A stretch of 64,000 nt of DNA from 67-14 sp020438345 (GTDB lineage Bacteria > Actinomycetota > Thermoleophilia > Solirubrobacterales > 70-9), in the NCBI GenBank assembly GCA_937872475.1, contig CALMSY010000030.1, positions 23,316-87,315 of the forward strand. Reading direction: 5' to 3'. Made by a program: the position numbers and the translations under genes. A model generated the notes under the pieces. It saw nothing but the letters and a program-made list of their open reading frames with translations, was not told where the DNA came from and made no database searches. Of this stretch, positions 1-8,010 are shown piece by piece. The first letter of the stretch is position 1. Every line of letters starts with the position of its first letter.

Positions 1-1354
1 TGGCGAGACCAAGGCCCGTTCCCTTGCCCTTGGCCCGGTCACCGGGACCGGAGTTCCGTACGAACCGGTCGAAGATCGTCGGCCGGAGCTCCCGGGGGAT
101 TCCCGGTCCGTTGTCTTCAACTCTCAACTCGGCAGTATCGCCGTCGAGCCGGCTGTGAACAGTGATCGTCGAACCCTGCGGGGTGTGACGGATAGCGTTG
201 TCGATCAGGTTGAGAATCGCCCGGTGGAGTTCATCGCCGTTGCCGTTCACCATTACCGGTTCGGGCGTGTCCATCTCCAGGTTGTGGTTGTCGCAGAGCG
301 GCCGCAGCTCCGCGGAAACGAATCCGGCGATCTCGGAAATGTCACAGAGGGAGAGATCGGTCGTGCGACCCGCATCTGCCCGGGCGAGAATCTGGAGGTC
401 GGCCACCAGCCGCTTCATGCGCCGGGATGATCGAAGCGCCGACTCGACCGATTCAATCTCGAACTCCTGGCTGTTTCCGTTTCCGGACCCGGTCCGGCGG
501 AGCGAATCGTCAAGCAACTCGAGGTTTGCGAGCACGCTGGTCAACGGCGTCCGGAGCTCATGTGAAGCATCGGCGACAAATTCACGTTGGCGTTCCAGGG
601 ACCGCTCTCTTTCCGTCCGGGCGATTGAGAGTTCGTGGAGCATGTCGTTGAGAGTTCTGGTCAGTTCCGCTACCTCGTCGTCACCTTCCGGTTCGGCGAG
701 GGTCACTTCCGGATCCCTCGTTCTCGCGATCTGTCCCGCGGCCGAGGTAAGTGACGAGATCGGTCGCATCGCCCGCCGCGAAAGAAGCACGCCACCGAGC
801 GCCGCGAGGAGGGTGGCCGCGAGGGTGCCGGCCGCGATCGCGAACCAGATTCTTCCGATCGAAGCTTCGAGCCGGTCCATCGGGCGTCCGTACCGGACCC
901 AGGCGACGGCAATGTTGCTTCCCGGGGCGGCAGGGATAAAGGTGGTGGCGATCTGCCACCCATCATGGTTCGAAATCCCCGGTTCCGACAAAGGTCCGAG
1001 GTCATGTGATTTGGGTGGCCGGAAGGTGACGTTGTTGCTGAGCTTTGTCACATCCGCGGAACCGTTGACTGACGAAAGGATGTTGGCGAGTACGGCGTCA
1101 CTGCCGACAAAGGCAGGGGTGGTCAGAACCTTGTCACTGATCTCCGCTGCGAGTTCATTTGCTTTCGCTTCGGTGTCAGCCGCGTAGTTTTCCCGCAACT
1201 GATCTGAAGTGATCTGACCCACAACAAGCCCGAATACGACCAGAATTATGAAAGTGATTCCGGACGATACGGCAGCGAGCTTCCACTGGATCGGCCAGTG
1301 TGGAGGCCACTTTCGCGACCTGCGCATGCGATCGAGGAGGCTCGCCTCGGCCAA
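1..1354 (-). CDS. Sensor histidine kinase (C-terminus outside window)
   Basis: Membrane sensor kinase partnering the response regulator that ends 5 bases upstream of its start. Reading the minus strand gives an open frame of about 451 codons that runs off the window edge. In order it shows a short basic N-terminus, a membrane segment near residues 27-50, an extracytoplasmic stretch, a second membrane segment near 167-190, a HAMP linker, an H-box with the phospho-accepting His in ASHELRTPL near residue 264, and a HATPase domain with N box (NLIDNAIRHT), G1 box (DNGPGIP) and G2 box (KGTGLGLA) at the edge. Only the last few dozen residues should be missing. The start could be TTG at 1354 (AAGG 10 bases upstream) or ATG at 1327. 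Signal sensed is unknown. Confidence 0.9.
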   Translation of the reverse strand, partial: MAEASLLDRMRRSRKWPPHWPIQWKLAAVSSGITFIILVVFGLVVGQITSDQLRENYAADTEAKANELAAEISDKVLTTPAFVGSDAVLANILSSVNGSADVTKLSNNVTFRPPKSHDLGPLSEPGISNHDGWQIATTFIPAAPGSNIAVAWVRYGRPMDRLEASIGRIWFAIAAGTLAATLLAALGGVLLSRRAMRPISSLTSAAGQIARTRDPEVTLAEPEGDDEVAELTRTLNDMLHELSIARTERERSLERQREFVADASHELRTPLTSVLANLELLDDSLRRTGSGNGNSQEFEIESVESALRSSRRMKRLVADLQILARADAGRTTDLSLCDISEIAGFVSAELRPLCDNHNLEMDTPEPVMVNGNGDELHRAILNLIDNAIRHTPQGSTITVHSRLDGDTAELRVEDNGPGIPRELRPTIFDRFVRNSGPGDRAKGKGTGLGLA

Positions 1355-1359
1355 GGGAA

Positions 1360-2052
1360 TCAGACCTTGATCACGTAGCCGGCTCCGCGCTTGGTGTGGA
1401 GGATGCGGGGTTCCCCGCCTTCCTCGAGTTTGCGACGGAGATTGGAGATGAAGACGTCGATCGTGTTCGTCTCATCCAGCGGGTCGTATCCCCAGACCTC
1501 TTCTAGCAGACGTTCGCGCGAAATGACCAGTCTCTGGTTTCGCATCAGATATTCGAGAAGTTCGAATTCGCGCTTCGTCAACTCGACTTCCCGGTCACCA
1601 CGTCTCGCTTCCTGGGAATCAGGGTTTAGGCGAAGGTCGCCGATTGTGAGCATGGCTGACCCGCGTGGCGGATGGCGGCGCAACAGGGCCCGGATTCGAG
1701 CGAGCAGCTCGGATCGGTCATAGGGCTTTTCAAGGTAGTCGTCGGCCCCGCTGTCAAGCCCTTTCACGCGGTTCTCGGCCCCGTCACGTGCGGTCAGCAT
1801 CAGGATCGGCAACTCGGCGCTGGTCTCACGCAGGCCGTTGCATACCTCGAGGCCGTCGATGTCCGGCAGCCCGAGATCAAGAACAACCAGATCCGGGAGA
1901 AATTCAGCGGCCACACGAAGCCCGCCGATGCCGTCTTCACGGGCGCGTACTTCGTATCCCTCGGCCCTCAAGGTGCGCCTCAGAACATCGACGATTTCTT
2001 CGTCATCCTCGATTACGAGAATGCGCCCGCCACTCTGTTCCTCATCAACCAT
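1360..2052 (-). CDS. OmpR-family response regulator
   Basis: Two-domain transcription factor, 230 aa. The receiver domain begins ILVIEDDEEIVDVL, has the phosphorylatable Asp in LVVLDLGLPDIDG and the conserved Lys in DDYLEKPYD. The C-terminal winged helix (ELTKREFELLEYLMRN ... NTIDVFISNLRRKLE ... RGAGYVIKV) is the OmpR/PhoB type. It is followed almost directly by the sensor kinase, so the two form a regulator-kinase operon. The frame is open upstream to 2184, but ATG 2052 is preferred: it places the receiver domain at the usual distance, and a TAGAAT hexamer lies 7 bases upstream, as for other leaderless genes here. It is divergent from ftsK. Target genes cannot be told from sequence. Confidence 0.93.
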   Translation of the reverse strand: MVDEEQSGGRILVIEDDEEIVDVLRRTLRAEGYEVRAREDGIGGLRVAAEFLPDLVVLDLGLPDIDGLEVCNGLRETSAELPILMLTARDGAENRVKGLDSGADDYLEKPYDRSELLARIRALLRRHPPRGSAMLTIGDLRLNPDSQEARRGDREVELTKREFELLEYLMRNQRLVISRERLLEEVWGYDPLDETNTIDVFISNLRRKLEEGGEPRILHTKRGAGYVIKV

Positions 2053-2059
2053 GCCGAGG

Positions 2060-2065
2060 ATTCTA
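2060..2065 (-). promoter_or_regulatory. Leaderless-type -10 of the response regulator
   Basis: TAGAAT on the minus strand, 7 bases before ATG 2052. This spacing would put transcription start at or beside the start codon. No Shine-Dalgarno is present. Confidence 0.5.
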
Positions 2066-2102
2066 AGCGAGCGGGAACCCGGGAAGGGTAAGGAGCGGTT
2101 CT

Positions 2103-4781
2103 GTGGAAAGAAAAGCCATGTTTGTACGTTCAGTCCGGCGCGGTTCCGACCGGCGCCCGTCACGTGGCGCCTCGAAGAAGCCAACCAAGGCGAAGGCTGC
2201 GGCCAGGGAACCCCTCCGCCAGCATCATCTCGACCTGATCGGTCTAGGCAGCGTCCTGCTGGGGATCTATCTCGTCTTCGTGCTCTACTTTGGCTGGAAT
2301 GGAGGCAGGCTGGGTTCCGGAATCAGTGACGGACTCATGTACACGCTCGGACTGGTTGCCTACCTGGTTCCGGTGGCCCTGTTCGCGGCTGGCGCTGTTG
2401 CGATCTTCAGGCCGGCGATGCCAGTCACAAGGCCGCTCCGCCTGGGATCGGCCCTGCTGCTGGCCGGGCTGCTCCTGGCCTTTGCCGGTGGAACTGTCGG
2501 CCTGGGCGGTGGCCGCCCTGATCGAATCGCCGATTTCGACCCGGGATGGTTTCCCGAACACGGGGGTGTCATCGGAGAGAGTTTCTACTGGGCCTTCAGC
2601 AGCCTGCTTCAGGCATTCGGTGCCCATCTGATCGCGGCATTCTCGATCCTAGGGGGAATTCTTCTGCTGACAGGCACCACGGTTGCGGCGGTACTCGGGC
2701 GAAGCGGCAACGCGATTCGCAAGGCCGGTGTGACCTCGGCCGAGAAGACCCGGACCTTCGCCCGTACGGCGATTCTCCACGATCAGAAGGCTTCTCCGGA
2801 AGAAGCGGAGACAATCCTTGACCCGGTCACGCCAGGAGAAGAACCAACCGTGACGATCGGCAGCCTCGATGACACCGACGAGATGGAACTCCCGGCCGCA
2901 CCGAAGCCGGCTGCGTCGCCATTTGAAGTTGATATCTGGGCAGAGGAAGGTGATGAACCGACGGTTTCCGACCGGACGGAGCGGCTTGAACCGATTGACA
3001 TCTTCGGCGAAGGAGCCCAGGCTCAAGTCGGTGGGGTTGGCACGGTTGTGGCCGAACCGGGTGTCAATGACGGCAGCGGGGGCAACCGGGACGATTCCGG
3101 CGACGAGGGGATTTTCAGCGATGATTTTGAAGAGGAGTTGAGGCAGCTCGAAGACGAGTTTGATGAGCCGGAGATCGAAGATCCCGGGTCCGGATCGGAA
3201 CCGGTCGCGGCCGAAGCTCCGGTTGATGGGAAGGAAGAACAGCTGGCCCTGACCCCGATGGGTGAAAAGAGGGGCGCCACGCTCTCCGAGGAGATCAACT
3301 ACAAGCCGCCGCCGGTCAAGGTGCTGGAACGTGGCCAGAAGGGCGGCGGTCCGGACCCCGCCGAACAGAAGGAACTGGCCCGGAAGCTCGTCGAGACGCT
3401 GGGTCACTTTGGGGTTGAAGCCAAGGTGGTCGGTGTGGTCACTGGTCCTCACGTGTCGCGTTTCGAGCTTCAGCTCGCTCCCGGCACGAAGGTGAAGAAG
3501 GTCTCCGAGCTGGCTAACGATCTCGCTTACGCTCTGGCCTCGACCGATATCCGGATACTGGCGCCGATTCCGGGAAAGCAGGCCGTCGGGGTAGAGGTGC
3601 CCAATTCGAGCCGCAACATGGTTCGGCTCGGTGACATTTACGGCAAGCCGAAGGAGAAGGATTCACCTCTGCTCGCCTGGCTCGGCAAGGGAATCGACGG
3701 CAAAGCAGTCTCGACCGACCTTTCGAAGATGCCACATGTGCTGGTCGCGGGAACCACGGGCTCGGGCAAGTCCGGCTGCGTCAACGCGGTGCTTTCCTCG
3801 ATCCTGATGCGATCTTCACCGAATGAAGTGCGGCTGGTCCTGGTCGATCCCAAGCAGGTTGAGCTGAACCACTACGAGACGGTCCCGCATCTGCTCACGC
3901 CAGTTGTGACCAACCCCAAGCTCGCCGCGAACGTATTGAACAATCTGATCGCGGAGATGGAAACCCGCTACGGGCTTATGAAGGAAGCCCGTGCCCGGAA
4001 TATCGAGGATTACAACAAGGCGATGACAGCTGAAGGCGAACCGCGCCTTCCCTACATCCTCTGCGTGATCGACGAGTTGGCCGACCTGATGATGGTCGCA
4101 CCGGCCGATGTTGAATCCTCGATCATCAGACTCGCCCAGAAGTCCCGGGCGACGGGGATACACCTGTTGCTGGCGACACAGCGTCCTTCAACGGACATCA
4201 TCACCGGCACAATCAAGGTCAACATTCCTTCCCGGATCGCTTTTGCCGTTTCCTCCCAGACCGATTCCCGGGTCATCCTCGACCAGGGTGGGGCGGAATC
4301 ACTGCTCGGTCAGGGCGACATGCTCTTTCGCGGGCCGGGCACATCGAAACTTGCCCGGATCCAGGGTGCGTTCGTTTCCGAGGACGAGATCGCACGGATC
4401 ACTGATTTCTGGTCCGCGCAGGGTGAGCCGGAATTCGAGCAGGAGTTGCTCAACGAGCCTGAAACGGTCCAGGAAGGCAGTTCGGACAGTGATTTCGACC
4501 CCGATCAGGACGATCTCCTGACCGAGGCCATCATGCTTGTAGTCGAGACCGAGACCGCTTCGGTTTCGATGATCCAGCGGCGCCTGAGGGTGGGCTACAC
4601 ACGGGCCGGCCGCCTGGTTGACATGCTGGAACGCCGTGGGGTGATTTCCGGATATGAAGGCTCGAAGCCAAGGCAGGTTCTGATTACCCATGCCGATCTG
4701 CCGAGGATTCTCGGTGGCGCAGATGCATCGGATGACGATGGGTCAGCAGACGAAGACGGCACTGGCGCTGACGGGGCCTGA
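2103..4781 (+). CDS. ftsK: DNA translocase FtsK/SpoIIIE
   Basis: Septal double-stranded DNA pump that clears chromosome termini during division. The 892-residue protein has an N-terminal membrane domain with about four hydrophobic segments (roughly residues 48-200), an acidic low-complexity linker (about 230-400), the RecA-like motor with Walker A GTTGSGKS at about 550-557 and Walker B LVLVDPK near 579, and a C-terminal gamma winged helix (IQRRLRVGYTRAGRLVDMLE) of the kind that reads orienting sequences. GTG 2103 has AAGGAG seven bases upstream (2090-2095); an in-frame ATG lies at 2118. It heads the housekeeping block and is divergent from the response regulator. Confidence 0.96.
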   Translation: MERKAMFVRSVRRGSDRRPSRGASKKPTKAKAAAREPLRQHHLDLIGLGSVLLGIYLVFVLYFGWNGGRLGSGISDGLMYTLGLVAYLVPVALFAAGAVAIFRPAMPVTRPLRLGSALLLAGLLLAFAGGTVGLGGGRPDRIADFDPGWFPEHGGVIGESFYWAFSSLLQAFGAHLIAAFSILGGILLLTGTTVAAVLGRSGNAIRKAGVTSAEKTRTFARTAILHDQKASPEEAETILDPVTPGEEPTVTIGSLDDTDEMELPAAPKPAASPFEVDIWAEEGDEPTVSDRTERLEPIDIFGEGAQAQVGGVGTVVAEPGVNDGSGGNRDDSGDEGIFSDDFEEELRQLEDEFDEPEIEDPGSGSEPVAAEAPVDGKEEQLALTPMGEKRGATLSEEINYKPPPVKVLERGQKGGGPDPAEQKELARKLVETLGHFGVEAKVVGVVTGPHVSRFELQLAPGTKVKKVSELANDLAYALASTDIRILAPIPGKQAVGVEVPNSSRNMVRLGDIYGKPKEKDSPLLAWLGKGIDGKAVSTDLSKMPHVLVAGTTGSGKSGCVNAVLSSILMRSSPNEVRLVLVDPKQVELNHYETVPHLLTPVVTNPKLAANVLNNLIAEMETRYGLMKEARARNIEDYNKAMTAEGEPRLPYILCVIDELADLMMVAPADVESSIIRLAQKSRATGIHLLLATQRPSTDIITGTIKVNIPSRIAFAVSSQTDSRVILDQGGAESLLGQGDMLFRGPGTSKLARIQGAFVSEDEIARITDFWSAQGEPEFEQELLNEPETVQEGSSDSDFDPDQDDLLTEAIMLVVETETASVSMIQRRLRVGYTRAGRLVDMLERRGVISGYEGSKPRQVLITHADLPRILGGADASDDDGSADEDGTGADGA

Positions 4782-4794
4782 TCTGCCTTCGTTG

Positions 4795-4800
4795 TAGGGT
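4795..4800 (+). promoter_or_regulatory. Leaderless-type -10 of cinA
   Basis: TAGGGT six bases before GTG 4807, in the 25-base gap after ftsK, with no Shine-Dalgarno nearby. Confidence 0.4.
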
Positions 4801-4806
4801 CAGGCC

Positions 4807-6126
4807 GTGACTTCAGGTACGGAGATTTTCAGGTCGGGAAGCAGTTCTGACGGTGAGGTCAGGGCCGGGATTCTGGTCACCGGCACGGAAGTACTCACCG
4901 CGACGATCCGCGACGAGAATGGACCTTGGCTCTCTCGGCAGCTAAGTGATCTCGGAGTTGAGTTGATCGAGATCCTGGTGGTGGCCGATCACCCTGGCGA
5001 CCTGATCAACGGGCTGGAGCACATGAAGTCGACGGGCGTCGATCTGATCATCACCACGGGTGGTCTCGGGCCGACTGCCGATGATCTCACCGCGGAAGTC
5101 GTGGCTGCGTTCGCTGGTCGTGCAATGAAGCTGGATGAGGGTATGGAGCGTCAGATCGCGAAGATTCTGGCGCGATTTGCGGCTAGTACCAAGATGGATC
5201 TGAGCGCGGAAGCCCTGAATGAAGCCAACCGGAAGCAGGCGATGATTCCGGTTGGAGCTGTCGCACTCGACCCGATCGGGACCGCCCCGGGGTTGATTGT
5301 TCCCGGGCAGGAAGCGGGTGACCCGCTGGTGCTGGTGCTGCCGGGGCCGCCCAGGGAACTGAAGCCGATGTGGGAAGCCGCGCTCCGCGAACCACTGTTG
5401 CGTGAAGTGATTGACCGTGCCACCCGGCTGCGGAAGATGCGGCTGCGGATGTTCGGCACACCGGAGTCCGAGCTTGCGCTCAGTCTCAGGGAGATCGAGG
5501 ACGACGGGCTTCCCTTTGATGGGCTGGAGATAACCACCTGCCTTCGCAAAGGCGAAGTCGAGGTTGATGTGCGGTATCGCGATGCGGCGGCCGATGCCGC
5601 AGTCCGTCTTCGCGATGAGCTGAAGGCACGGCACAACCGTTCGCTTTACAGCCTTGACGGCCGAACTGTTGACGAGGTCGTGGCGGGACTGCTGGCAGGG
5701 CGGAGGCTCGGTCTTGCAGAGTCATGCAGCGCCGGTCTGCTGGGGGCGAGGATCGCCGATGTCCCGGGTTCATCGGAGTATTTCGCCGGTGGCGTGATCA
5801 GCTATTCGAATGAGGCCAAACGCGACATGCTCGGTGTCGACCAGGCGTTGCTGGACGAGTTCGGGGCTGTTTCGGCCGAGGTGGCGGAAGCGATGGCTAT
5901 CGGCGCAATGGAGCGCTTCGACGCGAATGTCGCGATCTCGATCACTGGTGTCGCCGGTCCCGGTGGAGGCAGCGAGGAGAAGCCGGTCGGCCTGGTTCAC
6001 TTCAACGTTCGGACCGCTGAAGGGGGGGTCAGGGCTGCCGCGCCGGTGATCCCTGGCGGGCGCCGCGACGTGCGTGAACGGTCAGCCCTGGTGGGGATGC
6101 ATCTGCTGCGCGAGATGCTTGTCTGA
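4807..6126 (+). CDS. cinA: CinA family protein: nicotinamide-nucleotide amidohydrolase
   Basis: The 439-residue protein joins an N-terminal MoaB/MogA-like domain (about 15-185, with ITTGGLGPTADDLT) to the C-terminal CinA/PncC deamidase domain (about 290-438, with LAESCSAGLLGARIADVPGSS and ITGVAGPGGGSEEKPVG). Family knowledge: PncC-type domains deamidate NMN in NAD recycling, and the N-terminal domain in full-length CinA has pyrophosphatase activity. The gene sits between ftsK and recA; cinA-recA adjacency is common in Gram-positive bacteria and often means SOS or competence co-expression. Start is GTG 4807 with a TAGGGT hexamer six bases upstream. Both domains look complete. Confidence 0.93.
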   Translation: MTSGTEIFRSGSSSDGEVRAGILVTGTEVLTATIRDENGPWLSRQLSDLGVELIEILVVADHPGDLINGLEHMKSTGVDLIITTGGLGPTADDLTAEVVAAFAGRAMKLDEGMERQIAKILARFAASTKMDLSAEALNEANRKQAMIPVGAVALDPIGTAPGLIVPGQEAGDPLVLVLPGPPRELKPMWEAALREPLLREVIDRATRLRKMRLRMFGTPESELALSLREIEDDGLPFDGLEITTCLRKGEVEVDVRYRDAAADAAVRLRDELKARHNRSLYSLDGRTVDEVVAGLLAGRRLGLAESCSAGLLGARIADVPGSSEYFAGGVISYSNEAKRDMLGVDQALLDEFGAVSAEVAEAMAIGAMERFDANVAISITGVAGPGGGSEEKPVGLVHFNVRTAEGGVRAAAPVIPGGRRDVRERSALVGMHLLREMLV

Positions 6127-6274
6127 ACCGTCCGGACGGGATGTGAGGATTCAGATGTGAGTCTTCACGGAAGTGTTGCTCGTGTGACGCACAGTTGAGC
6201 GGATTTACGGCAGCTTTCGGGGAGCGGAAGCCGAATTGAAGTTTCCGTCCGAAGGAAGTCCTAATGTTCCCGAA

Positions 6275-6290
6275 ACGAACTTGTGTTCGT
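6275..6290 (+). promoter_or_regulatory. LexA/SOS box upstream of recA
   Basis: Perfect palindrome with the core GAAC-TTGT-GTTC at 6277-6288 and AC/GT flanks. This matches the GAAC-N4-GTTC operator bound by LexA in Gram-positive bacteria and actinobacteria. It lies 55 bases before recA in the 218-base cinA-recA gap and implies DNA-damage induction of recA (and recX downstream). No other feature was seen in that gap. Confidence 0.88.
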
Positions 6291-6344
6291 GTCTTTTCGG
6301 CACGACAAGCAAACGAACTGCCCGACACGGCAACGGCGAGGTGA

Positions 6345-7484
6345 ATGAGAATGAGCGATAGACGAGCCAATGATCTTGAACCGGCCACCGACAAGGAGGC
6401 CAAGGCAAGGGTTGCTGCCCTTGACGCGGCCAAAAGCCAGATCGAGAAGCAGTTCGGGGCCGGTTCACTCATGAAGCTGGGGGACAAAGCCTCCCTGAAC
6501 GTCGAGGCGATTTCCACTGGAGCCCTGCCACTGGACATTGCTCTCGGTGTCGGGGGGATTCCCCGGGGCCGGATCGTCGAGATCTACGGTCCGGAATCCT
6601 CCGGCAAGACGACTCTCGTCTACCACATCATCGCCGAGGCACAGAAGCGCGGCGGGGTTTGTGCCTTTGTTGACGCCGAACATGCGATCGACCCTGTCTA
6701 CGCGAGAAAGATCGGTGTCAACACCGATGAGTTGCTGGTTTCGCAGCCGGACTACGGTGAGCAGGCACTGGAGATCGTTGATGTTCTCACTCGTTCGGGT
6801 GCCGTCGACGTGGTTGCGGTCGACTCGGTCGCTGCCTTGACCCCGCGGGCCGAGCTCGAGGGCCAGATGGGCGAGATGACGGTCGGGCTGCAGGCCAGGC
6901 TGATGTCGCAGGCGCTCAGGAAGCTGGCCGGCAACCTGAACCGGGCCAACACGTTGTGCCTGTTCACCAACCAGATTCGCGAGAAGATCGGTGTTTCTTT
7001 CGGTTCACCCGAGACCCAGCCGGGTGGTCGGGCTCTCAAGTTCTATTCCTCACAGCGACTTGACATCCGCCGGATCGAGACCCTCAAGGACGGAACCGAT
7101 GCGGTTGCCAACCGGGTTCGCGTCAAGGTCGTCAAGAACAAGGTGGCGGCACCGTTCAAACAGGCGGAATTCGATATCGAATACGGACTTGGTATTTCCC
7201 GCGAAGGATCACTGATCGACCTGGGCATCGAACATGATCTGGTTCAGAAATCCGGCTCCTTCTTCTCCTATGGCGAGACCCGTCTCGGCCAGGGTCGTAA
7301 TAACTCGAAGCAGTTCCTGACCGAAAACCCCGATATCGCGCAGGAGATCGAAGACCGGATTCTCAACAACCTGGGAATTTCCCGGGATGGTTCGCCAATT
7401 GAAAGCTCCGCTCCGGAAGGAGTCGATGCCGAGACGGGAGAAATCATCGAGCCGGCCGGTGAGGTCGATCTGAAGGCAGCCTAG
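6345..7484 (+). CDS. recA: Recombinase A
   Basis: Strand-exchange ATPase and LexA co-protease, 379 aa. After a short N-terminal helix come Walker A GPESSGKTTL (from about residue 83), Walker B VVAVDSVAAL, the L2 region beginning FTNQIREKIGV, and an acidic C-terminus. The length is slightly above the usual 340-355 because of extra residues at both ends. ATG 6345 follows GGCGAGGTGA; ATG 6351 is an alternative. An SOS box lies in the upstream gap and recX follows, the classical arrangement. Confidence 0.98.
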   Translation: MRMSDRRANDLEPATDKEAKARVAALDAAKSQIEKQFGAGSLMKLGDKASLNVEAISTGALPLDIALGVGGIPRGRIVEIYGPESSGKTTLVYHIIAEAQKRGGVCAFVDAEHAIDPVYARKIGVNTDELLVSQPDYGEQALEIVDVLTRSGAVDVVAVDSVAALTPRAELEGQMGEMTVGLQARLMSQALRKLAGNLNRANTLCLFTNQIREKIGVSFGSPETQPGGRALKFYSSQRLDIRRIETLKDGTDAVANRVRVKVVKNKVAAPFKQAEFDIEYGLGISREGSLIDLGIEHDLVQKSGSFFSYGETRLGQGRNNSKQFLTENPDIAQEIEDRILNNLGISRDGSPIESSAPEGVDAETGEIIEPAGEVDLKAA

Positions 7485-7522
7485 CCCGGGCATCAGGTCC
7501 GGCTGCCCTTCGAGAGACCGGC

Positions 7523-7972
7523 TTGGCTGACGACGTACTCGCGAAGGCTCTCGCGGCAATCAGCCGCAAGGACCGGACCGAGTCCGAGATCAGGGAATGG
7601 CTCGCTGTCCGGGAAGTCGAGCCGGAAGAGATCGAGCGGGTAGTCGAATACCTGATCGAGAACCTCGCGCTTGACGACAAGAGATTCGCGATCGCCTACG
7701 CAAGTGACAAGAGGGAACTCGCCGGATGGGGTCGTGACCGGATACGTGAAGTGCTCCAGCGCCGTGGAGTGGAACGGCACCTGATCGACGAAGCGCTGAA
7801 CCGAACTGACGGAGAAAGTGAAGTAGACCGGGCGGTCCGGATCCTGATCGAAAAAAGGGTCGGCCTTGATGATGACCGGGGCCGACAACGGGCGCTGGGG
7901 TTGCTGGCGCGACGTGGATATGAGGCTGAAGAAGCCTACGCCGCCATAAGAATCGCGGGCCGGGCTGCCTGA
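7523..7972 (+). CDS. recX: Regulatory protein RecX
   Basis: RecX binds RecA filaments and modulates their activity. The 149-residue protein has the usual tandem three-helix repeats: ISRKDRTESEIREWL, then an alanine/leucine-rich middle with IREVLQRRGVERHLIDEAL, then a last repeat ending RRGYEAEEAYAAIR. It lies 38 bases after recA on the same strand, the expected position. The start is TTG 7523 (MADDVLAKALAAIS), since no ATG or GTG keeps the first repeat complete. Confidence 0.9.
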   Translation: MADDVLAKALAAISRKDRTESEIREWLAVREVEPEEIERVVEYLIENLALDDKRFAIAYASDKRELAGWGRDRIREVLQRRGVERHLIDEALNRTDGESEVDRAVRILIEKRVGLDDDRGRQRALGLLARRGYEAEEAYAAIRIAGRAA

Positions 7973-8010
7973 GAGAAGGACTTGAAGCGTCAGATACCCT
8001 TGTGGGAGGC

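Noticed and set aside
198..1187. A 329-codon plus-strand open frame
   Set aside because: It is antisense to the histidine kinase, whose H, N and G boxes are plain on the minus strand; the plus-strand translation is Ser/Arg-rich with no domain.
2649..3452. A 267-codon minus-strand frame inside ftsK
   Set aside because: Shadow of the acidic FtsK linker; no domain and no start signal.
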